DNA of 64,000 nucleotides, from contig OX579641.1 in assembly GCA_951230915.1 (NCBI GenBank), positions 6,324,001-6,388,000 of the forward strand. The letters run 5' to 3'. Both the position numbers and the translations under genes were made by a program. This document shows, piece by piece, positions 57,668 to 64,000 of the stretch. The stretch is from Antitrichia curtipendula (lineage: Eukaryota; Streptophyta; Bryopsida; Hypnales; Leucodontaceae). The notes under the pieces were generated by a model that was not told the DNA's origin, did no database searches, and was given only the letters and a program-made list of their open reading frames with translations. How positions within the stretch are numbered: the first letter of the stretch is position 1; the number at the start of each line of letters is the position of its first letter.

Positions 57668-59160
57668 GTACGCTTAGGTTGGAAGTTGAGAGTTTGGGTT
57701 CCTTTTCGTCTTGGAAAGCCCGCTGGTACAGGATCCGTATAATATAATGAAAGCTGTAAGTTCTGTGCAACCAGGTGTATGTATTCGTTTTATACTGCGT
57801 ACTTTTTATGAACCTATGTTTACTCTGTTTGCCTGCATTACTGAATTCATTACGTGGTATTTGAATTGTGAAACTTGGTGTTGGCTTAGCGTCATTGTTT
57901 TCTTTCTGCTGTGTACTTGGTAGTCGCATTGCAAATGTGGAATCATTGGTGGTCAGAAACAGTAATACGATCGAGTTTGTGTTGATTTTTGTTGCAATTC
58001 CATGTTCTCAAGCCAGCGGTTGTTGGATCAGTGAAATGAATTTCTGTTTTATTTAATTAGCCAACCTGGTGATCTATTCTTCTTTTACTGCTTACTATAT
58101 ATGAAACTGTTGAATGCTTTTGTTTCCGTGCTTTACTGAACAGTCTGGTATCTTTGAATTTTCTGGAAGTCAAATTGGTGTTATCGGTAGTACTGTACCT
58201 GGCATTGGAGATGTAAAATCTGGGGATGATGAGAAAACATTGACATGCTAGAGTTTGTCTTGATTTTTGTTCGACATCCCTGTCGTAAACCACTAAAGCA
58301 GAACTCGTTGCTTGAAGTGAAGTTAGTGTTGTAGTTTCCTTTTTGCTGTGAAATGCTGTATCAGTCAGTTGATTCTCTTCCAGCTGGATGTGTTTTTCGA
58401 GAAATGGATAGTATTTATCCTGAAGCATCTCTCTCTGTAGGAAAAATAATATCTGATGCTTCACTTCCATGCGCGACAAAAATAGAATCAGCTATGGTAA
58501 CGCAATGAGCATTTTGCGCATGCTTCTGTTACCGACTGATTTTTGTCTTTGCTTGCTCCATCCTGTTGGCAAACTCGAAATACTTGATTTTTAATTTGAT
58601 GAGTTTGTCTGACACTAGGAATAGATTTTGAATGTGTTTTCTGTTATTTATTTATTTTTAATAAATGGGAAACCCACTGCGTGGACTTTGAAATGTTCAA
58701 AGTGGTGATTACCGATGGAAGTCAAAATTGACTGTAGGGCTAATCTGCAAAGGGTGTACAGTAAAGCCGAATTTGCAGTATCTGAATAGTGAATGTTATT
58801 TGTCTGTAACCTTTTTCATTATGCGGAATATTCTACGATGTCATTTTTTAGGAGATGTTATGATAAGCAGGCTGGAACTATTGAGATCTTGGACTAATTA
58901 GGATTGTGAGCTATCCCCTAATTTTTTATTCTTCGACTTAAAGATAGAAAAAACAATTGTAATAAATCATAACAAACTGTAGAAACTGTCAAATATGTAC
59001 AGTACATCAATGATTCATCTTTTGTCTTTCCATTGCACCATTGTACCTCCTCAAAGTTTTTTCAATAAACTTCCATCTATTTCAATTTTTTATATTGATT
59101 TCATTCAAATATTCACTCTAATTGATTTAGATTCATTCATAATTCTTTCTATTTGTGTGA
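57668..59160. other. GST copy 2 3' flank
   Basis: Matches 22803-24300. Almost identical to copy 1 up to about 58850, then diverges abruptly. No gene. Confidence 0.5.
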
Positions 59161-59428
59161 AACTCCATCACTAACTAAATAAAAATTGAGAAGTGCATGT
59201 TTCTACATATGTTTTACATTATCTTTTTTTGGAGTCTAGAATTGTTTCGCTATGAGAATGAACTTTTCGATTTTACAGGAGCCCCCTAGCATAGCTAGTG
59301 ACACGGGTGTTGCAACTACTCACCCGGTCAATCACTTGCTGCAACTTCCTACTTAACTAGTGACATGAGTGTTGCAACTTCTGAGCCAGTCAATGACTGT
59401 CTACATATGAAACTAAATCCGTCCACTC

Positions 59429-59808
59429 TCAAGGATCCAGGGAGGGATAAAATGCTGCAACTGAGACTCCGGATCTGAGGCAAAGCAAGTCCAAACAGTG
59501 TGCGACATAAAGCCCCTCCCCTCCGTTGATGATGCTCTTCGGATATGAAACTTCGGAAACTGTTTCCTTGAGAACGATTTTGCGGTGCAGCCGAGTGTGG
59601 ACTTGAATGGCGGGAGCAAGTTTCTCTCGTGCATCAGCTTCCTCCGGAGGGAGACTCCACAAGTCCAATCCAATCCAAAAGGAAAGTCAAACTGCTGTGG
59701 GGACAACTCCATCAGTGTTAAGAAGGTCCTGTTCACACTACCATCCCGCACAGCTCTGATTTTCTGATTTGCAAGGTGAAAACTCCCCAAAACCGTCAGA
59801 ATAAGCAA
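59429..59808 (-). pseudogene. Possible coding fragment at the right duplication border
   Basis: Two overlapping minus-strand frames (59808-59413 and 59668-59429) have protein-like composition and better base balance than surrounding DNA; a piece of the second reads KIVLKETVSEVSYPKS. I do not recognise the protein. It starts exactly where similarity to copy 1 ends. It may be a captured or truncated gene piece. Confidence 0.25.
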
Positions 59809-59829
59809 TTCATTGTAGTTGGAGTCTCC

Positions 59830-61310
59830 TTTTAGAGAGAGAGAGAATTTTTATTGTATTTATTTATTTTTGTGTAATATTACAATTGAAAATCGTTAAT
59901 TAAAAAATATATGTTCAATTGCACTTTGGAGGACACTTTCAGTAGAAGTCTATTTGTCAAGAATAGGTACATGGATGGTTTCAGGTGTTAACACCCGGTA
60001 ACCTTTGAATTTTTTGAGGCATGGTTTCCACTTTGGGATACTAGACCATTTGAAGTGCAATTTTTATTGGATTCTTGTGAAATTCTTAACAAATGTGTGT
60101 TTCATTGTTAGCTTGATGCCTAAAATTTTTTTACAACAATTCAGGTGCCAAATTTATGCCTCCAAAAAATGTTTCTTTTTAATTATGAGTAGTTTCTAGC
60201 AACTATGATAGAAAGGCCTAATTGGTCTGAAATTTTTTACACATACTCTCAACAGGTTGAAAGGCGTACAAGCACATGATTTTGACTTATACACGTTTGA
60301 AATTGGGCATTTTAAGTTTTGAACATTTGTAGAAACATTAGAGGAAATCTAAACCTTTGTGCATGACTATTTGACTACATGAAAATGTGCAATTATAGAG
60401 GACAAAAATGTAATTAAAATTTTATTAAATAGAAATTCACTTAGTGTGCCACGTAGGACTAGGGAATAATTTTTTTTTAGTATACACAAGGCTAGATTTT
60501 TTCTAATGCTTATAAGTCAAAATCCTATATGCAAACAATTGTATGTTTCTCAACTTTTAGAATTATATTAATAAGCTTGTTGAGAGTATGTGTAAAAAAT
60601 TTCAAACCAATTGGACCATTCTATATATACTGGTTGCCCAAAATTGCTTGTAATCTCAACCCCCTTATCATATTATTTGATGACAGATAGCTATTAGGCT
60701 TTGTAGGAGACAACAAAGGTTGGTTGTAGATTTATTATAACCAAAGTGGCCATATATTGGCCATAGGGGGGCTAAAGTGATGTTTTCGGATTGTTGAAGG
60801 TGTAAATGTAGTCATTTGGAGGTGCCTTTAGGGTGGTTGTAACCCTAAGCTGCTTTTTAACTTCTTCATTCTCTTCAAGTTGCAAATGTTAGTGATTTTG
60901 AGTTGATAGGAGTTGGAGCATGTTTTGTAAATGATGGTTGGTGTTTTATCAATCTTTTACTAAGTGTTATTCCTTGATTTGAATTATATTGCAAAACTAA
61001 TCTGATTGTGACAAGGTATAAGCAAATTAGGAGATTTAGGGAAGCTTGTTATTGGATGGTTATTCATGCCTCATTGTAGTGTGGATTTGCTTCAATGTGC
61101 ATGTGTGTATGTTATAGTAAATGTAGTTTATGACACCAACTATTAGCAAAGCAGAGTGACACGACACCTACTTTAATAGTCTATAGTCAATGTGATATGG
61201 ATGAAGGAAGAAAATTACATTTAAAAGTGTCTAATAAGCACATGAATATATTCCCTAATATTGAAGAGATTAAAGTATTTCTTAAGTCTTTTTGAAAATT
61301 GAAAGAGGAC
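59830..61310. other. AT-rich region with an inverted repeat
   Basis: Inverted arms at about 60205-60320 and 60510-60640 share GGTCTGAAATTTTTTACACATACTCTCAAC and GATTTTGACTTATA in opposite orientation, around a roughly 190-base centre. No gene elsewhere in the stretch. Confidence 0.55.
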
Positions 61311-61315
61311 TTGAG

Positions 61316-62465
61316 CCCCTAAAGGACCAAAATATTGTTTTTACAACATTAATAGTATTTGTGGTCAAGCCACCACTTGAAGAATAATAGGTATTTGTTA
61401 ATGAAATTTTCAAAAGATGGTTGCCTAAGGAGTACCTTTCAAGGGCAATAATTTTCAAACCTTTCCGACTCAGAGGAAAAAAATTATTGTTAGAGAAGTA
61501 GTTTTGCTTCCTCGAAGGGCAATACATGCACATTTATTTATACTAGGTTTGAAATTCTACAATCTTGCCCAAAGACCAAGGTTAGAGGTTAGGATAGGGA
61601 TATGGGATCATTGAAAAATGAGAATTCATTTTTTTCTTTCAACTAGCATTCATAGGTGGAAGAGAAGCCCCTACCAATTAAACAGACACTTGCTTTAAAC
61701 ACCTACCCCGAGGTAAACATGAGCCCTGTAGTAAATAGGAGCCTTGCTCTGAACATTATCCCATTATCAACCACTAAATTGTTAGCATGGTGTAAGCATT
61801 TGTCAAGCTTAGAGAATTTGTCTGAGTCAAACCAACACGTTGAGGAGGACAATCTAGAATTTGAAGATTGCTCTAAGCCTTAAAGCATGGATAGAAGGTT
61901 GTAGCTGAGTTTGTGGTCCACATTTAAAGATCTTCAAAAATTTTAGGAAAGACACTTTTTTAAAATGAAATAGGTAAATATCATTGTCTCCATTGTTTAT
62001 ATTCTTAATTAGAATTTATTTGAATGGGGAATTCAAAGATGGAAGAATTGCCAATGCACACTACTTTCGTTAAACCTATGTCTACAATCATGTTGTTTTG
62101 CTTATGTTCTAGAAGTGCAATGAATTTGAAATTTCTCGAGCATGTTCCTAACTTATATAAAAATCCTAATTCTAAGGGATTCACTACAAAAATGGAATTG
62201 TATACATGTGGTATTCAACAATCTAAGTGTAGCTGCTCGGAATTTTCATAGTGAAAATAAATTAAAAATCCCAACTTTGGACCCTTAAGTATCAGTCACC
62301 TCAAAGAAGTTACTAGTGAAAATTGGTAGGTAGCTAAATAATGAAGAGAAATTCAAGATCCTACGGTTGGAAACTAAAAGAAATTTGTCATTTACTGTCT
62401 ACTCTTCACATTCAACACTTTACACTGCTTTTATGACGACTAAGTGCTTACAAAACCTTTAGGGA
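61316..62465. mobile_element. CCCCTAAAG-family element, tandem member 1
   Basis: CCCCTAAAGGACCAAAATATTG at the left (decayed flank TTGAG), ACCTTTAGGGA before TTAA 62466-62469 at the right. It resembles the 18153 and 34699 elements at the left end. Short ORFs inside are not supported as genes. Confidence 0.65.
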
Positions 62466-62469
62466 TTAA

Positions 62470-63623
62470 TCCCCGAAGGTTGCAAGGCTTTTTTTTATCG
62501 AAAACCACTCAAAAGTACCATTTCTAAGGCATCTTGCAAAAAAACTTATAAATTTTTTTTAGCAAATTTAGCCATAAGATCCTACATTAGACTAATATAA
62601 GAGTATGTGGAAGAAATTCCAAAAACTTTCCCCATGTAGATTGCAAGATATTTGCATTTGAAGTGAAGAAAATGGATTTTTGAGCATATTCTATGACTAG
62701 ATTATTTGACTTTGAATCTTTTTAACTTAAATTTTTTTGTTCTAATGATTTTGATTTTTTTTTAAATAATGAAAATTTGAGTTGACATTGTAGGGCGGGA
62801 TTAAAAAAAATACTTGATTTTTATTCTTTAAAAAATGATAAAGAGAAGTCGGTATGAGATTTGAAGAAAAAGATTAATTATTAATAGCTTTAAGATAGAA
62901 TTGAAACATACTAAATAAATTCCAATGATGAGATTGTTTTAGTAAGCATAGCAAATTCTGTGGACCCTTTTATTTTTGAAAATCTAAAAATCAATTTCAA
63001 AAACAAATTCAACACGTTATTCTTTCAAAATGATGTTGTGATTGCTTACAAAAGAAGGAACTCCATAAATTTCACATCACAACTCACAAGTCCAAATGGA
63101 ATAAATCAAAACTTTCTATGTAAAAAAATATAATGTATGAGAAATAATTTTTTATATTTTATATTTCAAATTTTTGAGGATTTTGTTTGTTAACAAGTCT
63201 CATCTATTTTGAGGTCATTGTAGCATAACTTTTGTTCTTGGGCATTGATTGAAATAAAAAATATATCTGTAAACAATCAATGAGTTTTTTTATCTTAAAA
63301 AAGAATTCATAAAACCATAACAAAACTGAGACCATAGCAGCCTATCAAAATTCCATCTTCAATAGAGACATTAACCCTTTATGTACTAAGAATTCATGAT
63401 TTTCAGTTGCAGATTTTGATTTATTATATAATAGAAAATATAATAGAAATAGAAAATATAATAGAAATAGAAAACTTTATTATATCATTAGCTTAAATGA
63501 AGAACATTGTATGCATTGGTTCAAATACACAATTATTTAAGTTTAAATAAATCTCTATATAAACTCTTCAACATTGCTTAAAAAAATGTGAGACCCAATT
63601 TGGGCTTCTTAGACATTAAAGGG
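62470..63623. mobile_element. CCCCTAAAG-family element, tandem member 2
   Basis: TCCCCGAAGG after the shared TTAA 62466-62469, ATTAAAGGG before TTAA 63624-63627. Left interior blocks CCACTCAAAAGTACCATTTC and ATAAGATCCTACATTAG belong to the 10471/40121 type. It shares one TTAA with its neighbour, as expected if one element inserted at the TTAA of the other. Confidence 0.65.
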
Positions 63624-63637
63624 TTAATGGGATTTGA

Positions 63638-63655
63638 GGGGGGGGGGGGGGGGGG
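63638..63655 (+). repeat. Run of 18 G
   Basis: Uninterrupted G18 just after the TTAA-type element. Likely to fold as a G-quadruplex and prone to length change or sequencing error. Confidence 0.9.
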
Positions 63656-64000
63656 TAAATTTTCTTTGGCACCCTATAAAAAAAATTTGAATTTTCATGA
63701 GTATTGACTACAAGTATATCCAAAGCTAATTTGAACCTCTCAAACTGAGAAGACATTTAGTTTAGCCAAGAACATGTAGGGTTCAATTTAGCATCAAGTA
63801 ACAATTAGATGTGCTTATTTTACAACATAGATATATTTTTAATATAGAAACTATATAACATTCTTGAACTACAGGGCAAGAGTCCCTTCGCTTATTTTCC
63901 TATACATCTTCTATGCTAAAGTGTTTTTAAAACACAACTTTATAAATAATGATCTAATGTAAGGTAAACTATCCCATTACAAACTAAATAAAAGCAAGCC
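63656..64000. other. AT-rich right edge
   Basis: No gene or repeat recognised. Confidence 0.45.

Larger units (their letters stand above)
51080..59438. repeat. Segmental duplication, copy 2 (contains phi GST)
   Basis: Collinear with 15991-25228 in the same orientation. It lacks the TTAA-type insertion of copy 1 (empty site 53458-53461) and the AGAGC MITE. It has its own CACTA MITE (52441-52643) and an extra segment at about 53950-54446. Confidence 0.92.

Noticed and set aside
61656..61883. 75-codon ORF in a repeat element
   Set aside because: Lies inside a TTAA-type element and is absent from collinear relatives at 18153 and 34699.
1..64000. tRNA or rRNA genes
   Set aside because: None recognised by eye; no cloverleaf-like GGTTCRA context was convincing.

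Overview
The window looks like a repeat-rich nuclear region of a land plant. The evidence is a phi-class glutathione S-transferase gene with the classic 147/49-nt first two exons and GT-AG introns, TTTAGGG-type telomeric motifs, plant-style hAT relatives (BED finger, DUF659, hATC) and several families of short inverted-repeat elements. The lineage below land plant cannot be fixed from sequence alone. The AT-rich background is interrupted by GC-rich islands, each holding a minisatellite and one gene.

Layout. Positions 1-15990 form gene set 1: a WCHID-domain protein running off the left edge (minus), a protein-kinase-like gene (minus, 3719-2136), minisatellites, a second WCHID protein with an intact 507-codon frame (plus, 8102-9625) and a BED/DUF659/hATC gene (plus, 11745-15021). 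Arrays with a GGTCGCC or CGCGGTCGCC core lie beside all of them. Positions 15991-25228 are the first copy of a duplicated segment carrying the phi GST; 51080-59438 is the second copy, about 35 kb away. Positions 29950-44390 form gene set 2: a diverged BED/DUF659/hATC gene (30680-33770), a diverged kinase-like gene (37679-36061, minus) and a WCHID protein with coiled coil and RING finger (41933-44131). Here the arrays have a different core, GGACGG/CCGTCC. An AT-rich stretch with a long inverted repeat and a small intact GIY-YIG nuclease ORF (49719-50060) follows. The right end is mostly TTAA-bounded repeat elements.

The most notable pattern is that the same three gene families recur together twice, each time with a minisatellite at the promoter. 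In set 1 both WCHID genes and the kinase share an alignable promoter and leader. Many of these islands end at TTAA-flanked elements with CCCCTAAAG termini. One such element has a perfect empty site in the GST duplication, so TTAA target duplication is directly visible. Three of the islands, and the whole set, may be parts of an undescribed composite mobile system or a dispersed co-regulated gene family. That is inference; no matching TTAA transposase is in the window. Five of the six gene-set members with both ends visible carry in-frame stops, which fits decay by C-to-T transition in methylated DNA. One (8102-9625) is open throughout.

The two GST genes encode identical 212-residue proteins. 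About 2.85 kb around them differs at only four sites, while flanking duplicated DNA differs by several per cent, which suggests recent gene conversion.
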